Assembly: GCA_018881555.1 (NCBI GenBank)
Contig: JACAXG010000034.1
Coordinates: 323,327 to 387,326, forward strand
From: Amblyornis subalaris
Taxonomy: Eukaryota; Chordata; Aves; Passeriformes; Ptilonorhynchidae
Direction: 5' to 3'
Length of the DNA stretch: 64,000 nt
The position numbers and the translations under genes are program-made. This document shows positions 1 through 42,300 of this stretch, piece by piece; position 1 is the stretch's first letter; each line of letters starts with the position of its first letter. The notes beneath the pieces are model-generated. The model made no database searches and had not been told where the DNA came from. It saw only the letters and a list, made by a program, of their open reading frames with translations.

Positions 1-3000
1 TTAAAGCAATTTCCCCATAAACCATCTTTAACATTACAGTGTATTTCATTTTGGAGCTATGCTTTGTTCATAGTCTGTTTTACACGCAGTGACATTCCCA
101 GAAAAGCAGCAGTGGGGTGGCAAAGCTGAGCCACCATGGAATGGTGGAATGAAGGAATTTGGTAGGCATCATTCCAGATTTTAAAAGAAGGTAGAATTTG
201 AACAGTGTGTTCAGTACATCTGGTTATTCTCATACAGCTGCATAGGCAGACTCAAGAGCTCTGACCAAATCTGACAACACAGGTGTGAACCTGTACCTTT
301 CATGGCCTTGAGCCTGCAACTCTGATCCTTGGACAGATTCCATTTCTAACATCTCATTAACCTCTGCCATTGACAGTCAGGAGCTGATTAGCCAGACTTT
401 TATAATAGGTTTTTATAATGCTTATGATTTTATAATATACCAGAATTGGATAGTGCTTTCATAAAGCATCTGCCAACAAATCTTCAGCTTGTTAGATGTT
501 AATTTTTGAAGCCAGTCTGGTTTAAACATGTCTATACCAGGCATCAGGGGTGAGGAGGAACAGCTGCTAGGATCTGCCTTTGTTGTGCAATATTTTCTAT
601 CATCTGGCAGAAAGCATCTGCATGCTTTGTGAACCTAGTCTGGCACCCACATGGAAGGAGCAAAAGCTTCACAGAGCACTTCAGAAAACATGTTTGGGAC
701 AACCACAGTCAGAAACTATTCCTTTTGTAGAAGCAACGACAAAACTACACATGATCATACCATTACACAAAAGCGCCACACTGGCAAGTGTGACCAAAGA
801 AGATCCAATCCCTCATGTATCTCATAACTATGAGATATTTAAGAGGCAATTACTGAGGGATTAGTCTCAGCAGAACAAACTCTAGGTGATAGACAGAGTA
901 CCTTGCTAAAAGATGGAAGGAGATGCCACCAGCAGCCTCTCCCAGATACTCAGAATGTGACCTGCGGCACCCACTAAATCTGTAGTGAAAAATGTAGGAG
1001 GCAGAAAATCCAGCCAGGCACACAAGGAGAGAAAGACAATGAGCTATACTGGAAGGGAAGGAAAGAAACAGCCTGGGATTTCTACACAACACACTGGACC
1101 CAATGAGTTNGCACCACACGACAAAGCTTCAGGGAGTGTAGCATAATACTGCTGACACTGGGCAAAAGCAGTTCAAGAGGAGGGCTGAAGTTAGGGAAGG
1201 TGAAGTGTGCATTGTAAACAAGGTTTGGGATTTGAGGATCACTAGACAACAGTTCTGTTGGACACCTGCTGTAAGTGAAACAACTCATCTTCCTAAACAA
1301 ACCATTCAACTTACACTGAAAGTCGAAGAAGCTGGTTTTAAGACAACAGCCCAAGCAATTCTTGTCAAGAAAACTATAGGTATTTCTATTTTATTACTAA
1401 AGTACAGGCAACAAGGTAAATAGGGAAGTCTTTTTAAAAAGAATGTGCCAAATCACCCCCCCCAGTTTTGGTAATGATACTTAAGTGACTAAAGTGTAGA
1501 AAGATGCTAACTCAAACCTGCATAGGGAAGAGCGGGGTGGGGTTTGAAATACTGGGTGAAAGCAAACACTGCAATAATTATATTGCTTAGGTGATGCTTA
1601 GTAGAAATTCGCAAGTTTTCAGACTGATGTGACAACCAACAATGCCCAGGAGTGGAACCTTAAGAACACGTATTTAAACCAGAGGGGAACCATTTGCCCT
1701 CAAGAGGCACGTGCTGACACATGGATTGACACACTGAACAGACTTTCTACTGGAGCCCTTACACTGCCAGAACAGAAACACCACCAGATTCTATAAAAGT
1801 TAGAAAGATCACCTGCAGAACAAAGGAATTTTTCAGCAGAAGGTGAGTTTATTTATCTTAGTAATGTTTATCACTGGACTGAAAATTGAAATTGAAGAGC
1901 AAAAAATATTTCTATCTGGAAGGTTTGTTTTAAATTTATCAGAAGACAAAGAAAGCCATGATTCTGAAGCTTCAGAGTAACTGTTTTGTTTCACTGGTAA
2001 AGACAGCAATATACATAAAATTTAACTTTTCACAAATAAAAGTAAGCCAAAAAAAACTATTAAGCATTCACTAATACAAAAAAATGAAAGAATTCAAGGG
2101 CATAAAGGAAAAACATCCCAAGAAGAGTTAGATTACAGGACAATGTAAGAAAGGCACAGGAGCTTTAATACTGGATAAACTTGTTAACCAACAAGACAGA
2201 GGCCAAGAAAATTAGTATCTACTGCCATGTTTTGGAAAAGACAAGTTGTTGTCTGTCATGTGAAAACACTGAAAAACATGTTCCAACAGGCAGCAACATA
2301 AGAGCATATTCTATAATTCATATTGCAAATTCTATTTGGAACAACATTTTAAACTCAAAGTCTTGATAATTTTGATTCAAGTATCTGAAAAAACCCTTTC
2401 AGTTAATTTTTACTAGGTCACACATAAAAGGGAAAAGATGTGTCAGCTGGACAGAATATTAATGCTGTAGTACTCTTTGAAGGCCAAAATTCTATGATCC
2501 AAGCAAACATTATGCTGGTTACCTTGATAGCAATCCCTCACATTGTAATGGAAATACTGACTAGAAGCTGCAGAAAATGGTATACAGTAAAAACAGATAA
2601 TTGTAGTGTGCAAGCACTAGATAATGCTGGAAGGCTTTTTCATCTTGCAGGAAAAAAGGTGACTCATGACTGCAAGCAAAACCCAAACACATTCACGTTG
2701 AAAATGACACATCAGTTTAACAGGGAGAAGAACTAAACACAGGAATAAATAACCGCCTATGGATCCAGACTTCTTCTGGAATATTTATCTGTCAAACTTT
2801 GATTCTTGGAAACAACAACAAGGTACCTGGATGAGAGCTAGGGCATGTGTCTGCACATATTAACTCTGGAGTTACAGCAGAAGAGGGCAACATCTAGAGT
2901 GACTGACTTTGGACCAGCTGAGGGATGGAAAAAGCAGATTTGCATGAACATCTCTACTTCTGAACTTCGATCGTATCAGATGATCAAGTTACACAGACCT

Positions 3001-3401
3001 GCATTATTCTGAACAGTAAGCTATGTGTATGATCCAAATCAAGGAAGGTGGGCTCCTGTAAGGATTTTATACAGTTCTTTAGTATGTTGCTATTCTGAAG
3101 TAACACAGAAAATAAATATGGAGTATTTTAATATGAAATAGTTGAATTATTAAGACTTTCAACTCTCCCTCTCCCTGTTTTTTAATAAAAAAGACTTTAA
3201 AATTACACTTTTAACACAGAAAATCTTGACACCTTAAATTTAGCCTACAGGGACATTTGTAGAAATATGCACTTAACAAGAAAACAGCAGCCACTCATAC
3301 TGGCATGCTGTGAAAAGAGATCATCTAAACAAAAGACAAATATGTTCCCTGAAAAAAGAAACACTTAAAAGAGAAGCATTTTTTCCATTTGGATTTCTTA
3401 C
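1..3401 (-). other. ATP13A3 intron downstream of exon 31
   Basis: AT-rich DNA without an exon that continues the pump. I looked on the minus strand for the expected continuation (human ESFFLDMVLWKVVF and the C-terminal tail) and did not find it. Only short, unrelated open frames are present. One ambiguous base lies at 1110. Confidence 0.7.
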
Positions 3402-30710
<27,309 letters not shown>

Positions 30711-33700
30711 GTTTAGTATGATATGGAACTTCTCGGCTTGAGATATGGAAGACCTTCAACAACAAAAGAATTAAAAATTGAAGCAACATTACTGAATTTA
30801 TACCCAAGTTTAGGTTGTTTCAAGTTACTTTCTGTAAGTGCATACACATAAAACACAACACTGACAACACATTAATATTTATCTTCAATTTGCACTGTTA
30901 CTAGTTTCTAGAAGTAACTATCCAAGTCTATACAGCTTTACAATTGAACACTGGATGAATACAAGTGAAATACTGCAGAAACAGCAGCCTTTGAAAGAGG
31001 GGCAAGAAACTTGTACCCATTTAACTTGGCTACAATCTACACACAGCAAGCAGTTTTGGGTACATTCTACAAGCTTCATGATGGAAATGTAAATTAATCC
31101 TGTAATAAAAAAAAGCTTAAAAGCAGGTCAGTATTACAAATTTGTATCACTCTCTATGTAATAGCTCCAATCAGATGCTTTCAGAAGCCAGGCTATCGTT
31201 CAAGAGGAAAGGCACAGTACCTCTGAGATCTACACTTCTTATCTGAGCAGAAAAATAAGCACATACTACCAAAAAAGTTTAGTCCCCAGTTTAGTACTTC
31301 TAAATCAAGACATGGTAATTGGTCAGTCTTTCCCCTTCTTTCCAATTCCTCTACTATTCAATTTGCATCAAAATCTCTCTCAGTTGCTAATCTTGAGAGG
31401 TGCTTTGAGGACACATTATGATCACAATTTTCATGAATAGGGAAAGGCACGGAAAAAATATGAAGCTGCCTACAAGATGAATACAGTGCACACAGATCCT
31501 TATTTCAAAAGAGGAGAACCACAAACAAAGGCTACAACATACTATGAGGCTTATCAGAATTTTCCTCACAATAAGCAAGTAAAATGAAAAGTACCATGTC
31601 AAAAACCTAGATTTTTTAAATTAAAACTGCATCTAACCTTCATTTGGGCACCTCTGTACATGTCAATTGTATATAATTTATAATTAATGCACAGGAACAA
31701 CTACCACAGTTAAAATCAATGAATAGCCAGTGCTCACCTGCCAAGACATGGATTAACTGTAATTCTCTGCACTGACATGGTACAGCCTTTGATTTTATTT
31801 ACTGCACATACATAAATCTCTCGGAAGACAGCACTTACTACCACAGCTTACAGCGAGTCCTCACGTATTAAGCCACAGCACAAGCAGCTACTGTAATNGT
31901 CCTTTTTCAGGCAGAAGGCTGTTGTTAGTATTAGGCAGCACTACGATATATGCCCAATCACTACCAACTTCTGTCATTAACTCCCCAAGGTTTTCACAAA
32001 CCAAATCACCGGACTCCAAGTCAGATCCCCCCAAAGCCAGTCCCTGGATCCATGCACTTACATTCACCAACAATGCCAGCTTCAAAGGGTCCCTCCTCCC
32101 ACCTCCTGCAGCTTATCAACTCCATTACATCCACACGTGTTTTCTGCAACCTACCATATCTCCTTTCCAGTTAACCCAATAAATGAAGCAGGAACCCAAC
32201 AGAAAATGTTTCTTTTGGTGCCCAAATCTGGGTCTCCTCAGAAATCTATTCCCCCTGCTGAACAATAGATCCTAGTAGAAGAATAGGTCCTAGTAGAAGA
32301 AACAGACACTCAAAGGAGAGAGTTGTATCACAGCACAGAGCTCAGTCTCAGGTGAGAAGCAGCTCAGCACTTCATAGATTGAGTGCTTGATACAGTTGGC
32401 ATTTTGTTCTGAATGGAAGGAAGCTAACCTGGCAACAACTGCCTCCTTTGACTGAAACACCAGCTCACATGTTCCTTGCCTTGTTAAGTTGAAAATTTTC
32501 TTTTGCTATCCAATAGTAACCTATAATTTTACTACAGATTTATTTGGAAATTAAGCCACACAAGTCATTGAAGTTCTAAACCACACTTTTGTTTAAACTG
32601 ACACTTTTCTTAACTAAGCAGCTTTCTATTCTGGGAAAGATATAGATAATATATAAAACCAGTTAAAATCTGTCCTAAATGTACATAGGATTGCTAAGAA
32701 AGCTCTTGAGGACAATCTCCAAATTAATCACATCAAACAACTTTAGGTACACCATACAAATCATATTTTCAATCAAGAAGTCACACCGCCAGAAAAAGTT
32801 CTGTGTGTTTACAGAATTCTACTTCTAATAGAGTTCACAGCTCCAGGAAAGAATTACTAGATTAATCATATTTGAATTAGTCTGCTCTTAAACAAACACA
32901 CGCTTCCTCATTATAATGTACAGTAACATCAAAAAGGGTGCCTGCAGGCAACTCTCCAACCTTAATGGACATATCGAGCAAGAACTTGATACAGGATAGC
33001 ACCAGGCAGAAAAATAAATGCAAACAGCTTCCAGATCAATGGATCTCAACTGAGATTTCCATACGGCCAACATGTCAGCACAGGCACCTTATGGGACATC
33101 ATGGCAGCAAGAGAAAGAAGTGCAATTGCCTTCATTTAGGGCTGTTCCTAAATGAACAGGCTTCCCTGCTGGGAAGGAACACCAAATTGTGGGTCTGAAG
33201 AAGTATGAAAGGAAATCTCAGCACTAGCAATAATTCTTGTGATTCAGTAAACACTTTGAACAGCTGGGTAGAATCAGACAGGGAATACATGAGGAGCATT
33301 AGGAGGCTATTTCTGAATCACATCATTAGCTCCATCTGCATTATTTTATACAGACTCATTTACTGAGCAACCTTCAATGAATACACACATTCTCAACATG
33401 GCACATACTGCTGGTGATTTTCCATATTAAACTCAAATTCAAATCTCTAAACTTAAAAAATGTCGTAGAGGTATTTTCTTAGTTGATGGGTCATGAAAAT
33501 CATTCCTATTCCACAGCAAAGAACTGCACCCTTTCTCCAATCTTATCCCTCTGGCACACCATCAGCCCAAGCTTATCATCAAGAGTTCAAACGTGTAACT
33601 GCTTTGGGTTTGTCTCCCACTGCCCTGCTGAAAGTTGGGGTTGAACACNCCCTAGGGCTGCCACTCAGCCTCTCTCCAGCCCAAGTTCCCTGGAGTGAAT

Positions 33701-36235
33701 AGCTGGAGAAATCCTCTCCCCCTTTAACAAACTGAAAATAGCAACCTTCTAAAGAAAGAAGTTAAAACCAATGGAAATTGTGAAAGCTACTGTCACTCCA
33801 CTCATAATTTTTACTAATTGAGTTGCTATTGTATAGCTAAGCATATTCTAGAGTCAGAGAAGGAGGAAATAATCAAAAAGGTCCGTAAAAGAAACCTCTG
33901 TTTGCCATTGAGATTATGAGAATGAAATAACTTGCAACATTTTAGAACAACGTAGGGATAAATGTAACAAATGGTCTAGAGATCAGCTGAACAGTGTCTG
34001 AACTATAAGTACTTCTAAGAGCATACTTTTGAGTCACAAGCTGACAAAGAAAATATGCAACTTTGCAAAATACAGTATATCAAAATTAAATTAAAACACA
34101 TTTCCTATTTGTCTCTCTCCTGAAGAGTATGCAGCTGTGATTAGGACAGCACCTGCAGCTTCAAATTTAAGTTGATACTATTTTGGAGCTAAAATAAATC
34201 ACAAATTGGATCACTGAAGAAATCCCTGCAGTCTATAGAGCTTAAAACTATATGTATCCCCCACAGTGAAGAAAATGCTGCACCTTTTCTCAATTACTAC
34301 ACCACTACATATTTGTTCATCTATCCTGACTAAACAACCAGGATGCCAAGCAATTGTACCATAATATTTATAAGCAATAAACATTTGTAGCAACAGTATA
34401 AAAGGTGAAAGTGAACTCATGGCACATTTATTAAGGAAATTGTTCTAAAAGGATCAGAGCAAGTCTCAATCACCTGAAGAGTTCTGCAAGCCACACTTTC
34501 AAACTGGCTTACCTGAAGTCAGTTTTCTAACATTTGGCATAATCAGCAAACTACTTCGGAGCAAATTTTACCCTTAAAGTTTGATTTGAGGGGTGGGAAG
34601 CAAAGACATCTTCTCTCTGTTGTCCTCAACATTTTTCGCAATTCCACAATCCTTAAAAACTAATTCACACACATGTTGTTGCCATCTGTTTATTCTTCCA
34701 GTTTTTCAATATAAGAGGAAGTTTCATAGTTTCAAGAGAAAAATTTAAAGGTCTGAAAAAAACTACAGGTACAAAAGAAGAAACTTTTGATATGTCCTAC
34801 AATCACTGGGTAATTTAAACCTCAAATTTCTCAGACTAAAATATAATTTTGAAAGCTGAAGTCTTTAGTAAAATTCGTGCATGGATACACATAAAAAAAC
34901 TACCAAGTTATTACATTTGATAATGCTCTAATCATCTGTCTGCTTAAAATACACAACTAAATAAACTTACACATTTTTATCTTAAACACTCCCTATTTTA
35001 TTCTTTTCAGATATTTGTAAAACATCCAGTGATAACTAATAGTTTCTCTTACCAACAAGCAGTCCAGCAGCTGTCCCCTGCACTTGCTTTTCTTACCATG
35101 AGTTAGCGAGGCAGTTCTTAATAACGGAGACCCTATCTACAAGGGAAGTCCTGACAAATGAACTATTTTGTCTAAAATCTAAAAAAAGTCTCCAAGGGCT
35201 TTTCAAACTGTTATCAAAAGATTAACATATCAAAGAAAATTTGGCACTGCTTGGAATGCTTTTTTTTTTCCTCTTCCCTCCAGTGTGGCCAAACAATTGC
35301 AAGACTGCGGCCGGGCTGGCGCGGAGGCTGCGCTTCCAGGCATCAGCTGCCCGGTCCAGCTCCTTCTATTCAAACAACAAATGCCTCCCCAGGAGCCTGC
35401 AGACACTTGCAGGGCTGTGCACGAGCCCTGATACTATCTGCCCAGCTAAAAGCACCTATGCTTCTGACCAAACCCTTCCTTGTATTTACAGCGGTTGTGG
35501 GTGAAGACAGCAACGTTCACTTTGAGGAGCTAACCCATGGCAAAGGCGGCAGGTCAGAAATGCACACATTTCTCACTCTCAGCATTTTACAGTTTATCAC
35601 AGAGCATAATGAAGCAATCACACACCAAATCAGACGACCTTTAGAGACTGGGTCCTACAAAGCTAAGAAAGGGAACTTTGTCACTACCTGAACATCACAG
35701 AAACAAGTTACTTTCCTGTACAAAACAAGGCTCAGCCAGCTCTGCTCTGGAAAGAACACAAAGGGCAAATGAAGACATGTAGCAAGGCAGACAGAAAAAG
35801 CAAGAGACACATATGAGAGAGGTCAAACTTCAAATTCACCTCTGTGCAAAGATTAATACAAGTAAATCTTCCTCAGCACCCTATGTAATCATTGTCATTA
35901 AATAAATCAAACAAAGTAAACTAATACAGGAAAAAAATTAAGAACAAAAAAACCGTGACTGACCTGTCTAGAAAACAATCCTGGTGTAGATCAAACAACT
36001 CCTATTCCTGACATCTGAGCTACTGTCTTAGCAAGTGGCCCTCATGGCTCTCCTTGGTCCAAAAGGATCCATTATGGTATCTTTTCAGGCTACTAAAGGA
36101 CTAAAACTCCTCTTCCAGAACTTATTTACAATACATACCTCCTCCACTAAGAGAAACCTTACAGCTCTGGAGTTGAAAATTAAGTTTCTAAACAGCTCGA
36201 TGTCATTATAAGCCTTTCAGATTTCTGAATTAAAA

Positions 36236-36300
36236 AACACCTTGAAAGTCATCATCTTCAACTATATCCAGCTGCCAAAGCAGAGCTAGTGAAAAAAAAA
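36236..36300 (-). mobile_element. Possible very degraded CR1 3' fragment
   Basis: ACCTTGAAAGTCATCATCTT, then CAACTATATCCAGCTGCC and AAAGCAGAGC, resembles the same CR1 3' region with many changes. It is short and weak. Confidence 0.3.
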
Positions 36301-39300
36301 GTGGGTTTTTTTGAAACTAGAAAGCCAAGCATTACTTAGGTCACTCAGAAATTAAACATTTCTGCACTTCGGAGACATACTTTCAACACTTTACCCCAAA
36401 AAGAAATCAACCTCACAAGGTAACAGACCTTACAAATGCAATGTTTACCACTAGGGCTTATTCTTGTTCCAGTAACATGAGATTCGCTGAGACCAGTTAC
36501 CAAACAGTCCATTTTTCTGAAANATTACAGTAAAAGTTTTCGGGATTCATGCAATGGGCCTAAAATGGAGGTAAGAGAATTGCTTCGCATATACAAAACA
36601 CCAGCTAATACTCAAACTCTGCCAAACTGGCAGTAACGAAATTAAAATCAAAGAAATACTCAAACTGGAAGAGCCATTAACAGACCAGGAAGAGGAATCA
36701 ACATATCTTCTAAGAATACATTCCATTTGAAAATATATTTGATTTCTCCGGAAAGATGAGAACTCAGCTTGGGCTATAGCTGATCATCAGCAGAAGAGGA
36801 TGGCAGTTCATTTTCCTAAGTAACTGGCAGAATGATGAGTGTGTTCTTTTGCTCCGCCATAGAAGACGCCTTTCCACATCACTTTACAAGGACTGTGCAT
36901 CAGGTGCTGCATGGGACCATTTGGCGCATCCAAGGAGATGGTGCTTTGGGAGACCGTTCCGCACTCACACCTCAGGCCAAATGCCAAAAGATGCTCTGAA
37001 TATTAAATGTATTTCAAAACTTGAATGCTATATGTCCATATGCATATAAAACCAAGTACCTCTTCTCTAAATACCAGCAGTAAAAACCAGTGAAAATACT
37101 TCTTCAAAATTATCCCAGAAGATTTAAGAACTTCTTTCCCCCGGACCACGGAAACATTTCTCAGCAGACAGAAAAAAATCTGTTCTTGACCCAAGGCATC
37201 CTTCGCCACCCTGCTAAAGAGACCTCTTGGTCTGTACAGCACTTGGCAGCACTGGCCATGCAAAGCTGCATTCGATACATCCGCTTTCGATGCATCTGTA
37301 ATATTTATCCTCATGTCAGAACTGCCAGCGGGCAAGGAAAGAAGTTCTAGGTATAGCTTAGGAGGAGATCATGATCCAGAAAAAGCACACTTTCATATGG
37401 AGCTATAAAAATACAAGGAAAAGTCTTATCAGCTATTACTACTTGAGTTTACAGCTCCTGCTCATGCCAACTGCCAATGAGTTCCACAGACAATAATACC
37501 TGAAAAGCTGAACATAAAACACTGACTTCATTTAAAACATGCTGTAACAATAAATAAATGGACAAGAACACAAGGCTAAGNAAATGTAAAGATCAGGAAA
37601 AAAAAGATTATAAAATATTTACAAGTACATTCTTCTCAAAACGTATTTCATAATATGCTGCACATGCTAAAAATCACCAAAAAAGCTAATCTGAACACCA
37701 CATTTCAAGCTTGCAAGGGATGAAACCAAAATTTCTGCCCACAGTGTCTTGGACAAAAGTCCTGTATTTACTTTCCAGTCCTCCCTTACCTAAGATACCC
37801 TATTTTAGCATCTATAAAAATAATGTACTATTTCCTAAAATTTCTCCACTGGCAGCTCTGGAAACAGACGGGCAGAACCTGCAGCCACTCAGGATGAGAA
37901 AACAACCATTTTAATAGACTTGCAATTAAAAATCTTGGAGTCTATTTAAAGGGCTATAAGAAAGTCCTGCTAAAATGCACATTATGACATCTCGTCACCA
38001 GTCCGTTATCAGGATTCATCATTACTCTCATCACCTCCTCAAAGGAAAGAGTTTCCAAGTTCCTTTTTATGGACTCTCACTCTCCAAGGAGCTTCTGTAC
38101 ACAGGTGTGCCTGCACTCAACATCTTTGCTTCTCTAAAATGTACCACTGTTGCAGTGACAACTTCCACTTGGTACCCAGGACCACAGCCATGGTGTGTGC
38201 CAGACAGGATTATGCTGCAGTCTTGACTTGGAGGGATCTGTATGTCTGAGCTGCAGCACAATGCTAGAGACATCTCATACCACCTGGCAAGCCTGACACC
38301 ACCTGTGAGAGCCTCTTTGCCTGTCCCCAAAACATAAACCCCACGTCACCCAAAGATCACCTTGAAACTGAAACAGATCCCTTCACAGCTGATACACAAG
38401 GTCTGGGGCTATCATGTTTTTGTGACCATAAAAACCAAAAGGTTATGACTTTTACTTCAACATGCACTACCATGAGCTTACACATGTAGTCAGAATGCCT
38501 TCATAAAGCTTTCAGTATTATTTGAACATATCTATATTTTTACAAGTATGTGGTTCACATTTACAAACACAAGAGATACTCTCCTTGAGAGGCACCCTCA
38601 CCCTGAGAAATGCACCTTACAAAAATGAAAGCTGATGCAGTTTACAGCTCTCCAGTACCCTGCAGCTGAACCCTTAAATACAAAGTTATCCACATAATGT
38701 ACAACAGATGCTTGGGTAAGACATACAAACTAAAATAACTATGGAAGATCAAAAATCCTCCAACTATATTTTGAAAGGAGTTAAGGTTATAACTTGTACT
38801 ACAAACAAAGCTTAACACTTTAGTCAACTAACCAAGCTCTAACAATAAGAATGACATAATAGTTTAATGAATACATGGAAATTTTACAAGTACACGAGCT
38901 AAATTTTAACAAAGCCCTCCACTCAATACCTATTTTATCACTTCCCATCTTAGGCTTTCTGTTATAATACAAGCTTTTGTTTCTGTGTTTAGGCTTAAGG
39001 AAGACCATTGTATCCAACAATCACCAAACCAAAATTGTATTTACATTTGTAGAGTGTATTCTTTGTAAAGTATACTTTTTGCAGGCTGTAATAGCAATTG
39101 CAATGTTTATAGTAGAGTACAGGCTACATTAAGGAAAGATAATTCTACATCTAACAATAAACTCAGTATCGCAATTCATCATGATAACAAACTACTATTG
39201 CCAATACTACACTCAAAAGTAGCAGTATTATATAGTTACTTTCTAACTGGTCTTCAGATAATTATTTTCAGACCACTTAGAAATTTGTTATTAATGTGGC

Positions 39301-42300
39301 AGCAATGCAGAAGTTGAAGATATGCTCGAAGAAAATTTAGGAAAGCTGTTGGTCATCTCAAGGACAATTAGTCAAGCATTTTGTCATGTAACATTCCCAG
39401 CATCTCATTTATCTTACCTCAAGCAGCAGCTACTCACATTAATGAAAATTTTAAACTGATAAATCAAGTACCAAAAATCAAAATCACTCCAAGCTTGTTC
39501 CCATTCTCAGGCTCACAAAAATACAGTCTTTCCCGGTTTCCTTTTTAGGTTTTTGGATCTCCTACCTAGCTGCCATGAGGGAAAGAAGACCTGTCCCACA
39601 GTCAGGGAATCCAACAAAGCATACATTTATTTTGGATGCTTGTTAGTTCTTTTCTCTCTTGGAAGAGTATACCAGACATTTGGGTTAGAATTCACAGACT
39701 GTGTTTTGTTTGTCCTTGGAAAAGAAAGTTAAACTGTTCTAAATACCTTGGGCAAGGCATGGCGCCATTACACCCAGCACGAGCTTTCAATAGCTGAGCA
39801 CTGAAACTGTTTCCAAAGAAACGTTCCTTTCTCACATGAGGCATGAACTTTACTCAGTCCTTCTATGTGATTAAATAACCAAGACTATTATGGTTAGATA
39901 ATGAGGATGGCAAAGATGCCCCATCTCAGCACCAAGAGACCCGAAGCCATTCCAGTGGAGAACTGGGAGTCTGAAGACCTGGACCCAGCAACAATGGGTC
40001 CTTTCAAGGAAGCATTTCCCCTTAGGGGCTGTGCCAAGAGCCCAACCTTTCCTGTGTGGCTGCCGCCTTATTGTGCGATGTAGAGTATCTGCTTCCTGGG
40101 ATATATTTGCTTTTGTAGTATGGATGCTCAATAAAAGGAGGCAATGACTTTTTTTCCTCTTCCTCTAAATTCTTGGAAAATATTTTTGAGGTTAACATAA
40201 GAACATTTGAATCAAATTTCTCTTTGCCTGCAAGGACAGCATCAAGCACAACTAGACTAATCACGAGAGATGAACTTTCCTCTAAAGTTTAGACATTTAA
40301 CTTTTGTTTCTTCAGAAGCACATATAGTTGCATACAGCTATGACAACAGCACAGTCATACTCATTGCAAGCAAGCAATCAGCTTTAGCATCTTTTTTTCC
40401 CATCTTAATTATGACTTAATACCTTTCACTGCTTTCAGCCAAGCATTTTCTGACAAAGCACAGTATTTCTTCAGTTTTCTGAAGTCAAAATGTAAAGCTT
40501 AGAGATTCTTAAGTTCAACTATGTAACTACTAAACGCACACAACACAAGAGTATGTTCCAGAAAAACAGAAATAGCACCGATTTGTACTCATTTCTAAAA
40601 ATTTATTCTGTAAGAAAATCCATACATTAAACCTGGGGGTTCTAATGTTTACTGAAAGCACAGTTTTTTTAAATAGTCATAATAAATTGACACAAAGTCT
40701 GAAGTACGTGGCACATTCACTTTACTTAGATCAAAAAACACTGCAAGGAAAGAGCTCTTGTGTGCAAGCAACTCGTCAATCAATAGAAATACTATGCATG
40801 ACAGAAACGGCTAAAGCTTTGACTATCATATAACAACACTAAATATTAAAGTTAAAAGGCTGTATAAAATAAGTACATTCAATTTTGGATGTCACATATA
40901 GCAATTTATTTGCCTTGATCTCAAATTACAGTAACTGAAGTAAGTAACAGAAAAATCTGCAAACAAGTTCCATTCCGAGATTGGACTGGTGTAGAAGACA
41001 ACTTTCTTATGCACAGGAACTTATAAGACCTGACAGCTTAGCTCTCAAAAATTATTAATTTACTCTCAGAACTACCATATGAGGCAGGATGAGAAAACCA
41101 AGCAGGAAAAGTTGCACTCTCTCTTTCCATGAAAAGAAGTTTGACAAAGACAAGAAGAGAACTGACGTACAGGACTGTAACATTTAACTCAATGCCTCCA
41201 TGCCTGTAATGTAAACCTTGGCCCACACCCATCTAGCTACTATGTACCAGTCATTCAGAACCGTCCTACAAACCCAGAAGAGCTTTAGAAATCTAGTAAA
41301 CAGTTATATTTCAGAGCAGGACTGCTACAATCCATGAAATTAACTCCCCCCATCCTACTATAATAAATTTCATCATTACCTTAAATAGCTCCGTTTAAAT
41401 GACACTGTGCAGTGCTTCTGGGCCCCTTGGGAATGACTTCCACAGCACCAGCAGTGGGAGACATCTCCTGTATAACAGAAAACTCTGACAAGGGATCTCC
41501 CTTCAGCTGCTGCAATCTTCAGTACTAATCACCATGAGTAAAGGTCTTGAGTCTTGCTTCTCCTGTAAGTAACAGCTTTTGCTTATCACTTAATTTATAG
41601 TTAACTTTTGTCCTGCACAGTTACCTTAAAGGAGAAATTCTACCTTAACATATCTTGTCTAGAACAATATTTATATCTTCGAAATACCTTTTTTAGAATT
41701 TTTCTTTCTTTCCTAGCCTATAAAAATTTTTGTAACAGTACCAAGAGGTGTAACTGTATCCATCTTCTCTGCTGTGAGGTGGAAAGTTAGTTTTCTTAAA
41801 AGCAAGACTGCAATGTTTCAAGTACATTAAATGTACCAAGGAATGCTTTTTCCTCAAGCATTGACCTCACCAACTGAAATATCACCACTGTCTAGCCAAA
41901 TATTCAGAAGTAACGTCTTCCCAGATAGCTCTAGTCCACATACGCAACTCAGATTTCCCCCATCAGACTTGTTTTTTCATAAATGTTAGGTGAAAACAGA
42001 GGTCAGCTTCCTAAAGCACTACTGAGGACTGCCAGAAATTCACATACATTAAACGCCCAAGCAGCTTTTACTCTATACCCTTTGTATCAAAGGCACAGAA
42101 GAACAGAAAGCCAGGCTGAAGGCTAATAGAGCAACAAAACAATAGGCCACAAAGGTCAGATCAAACGTTCATTTCCCCTGCAGTCAGGGAGACAGCACAG
42201 ATAGAGTCACGTAATGATGCTTCCCAGTGCACAATCTCCAGTCCCAGGGACTTGTAGTTCAACAGCCTCATGAGACAAATACTCTATCATCTTATTTAAT

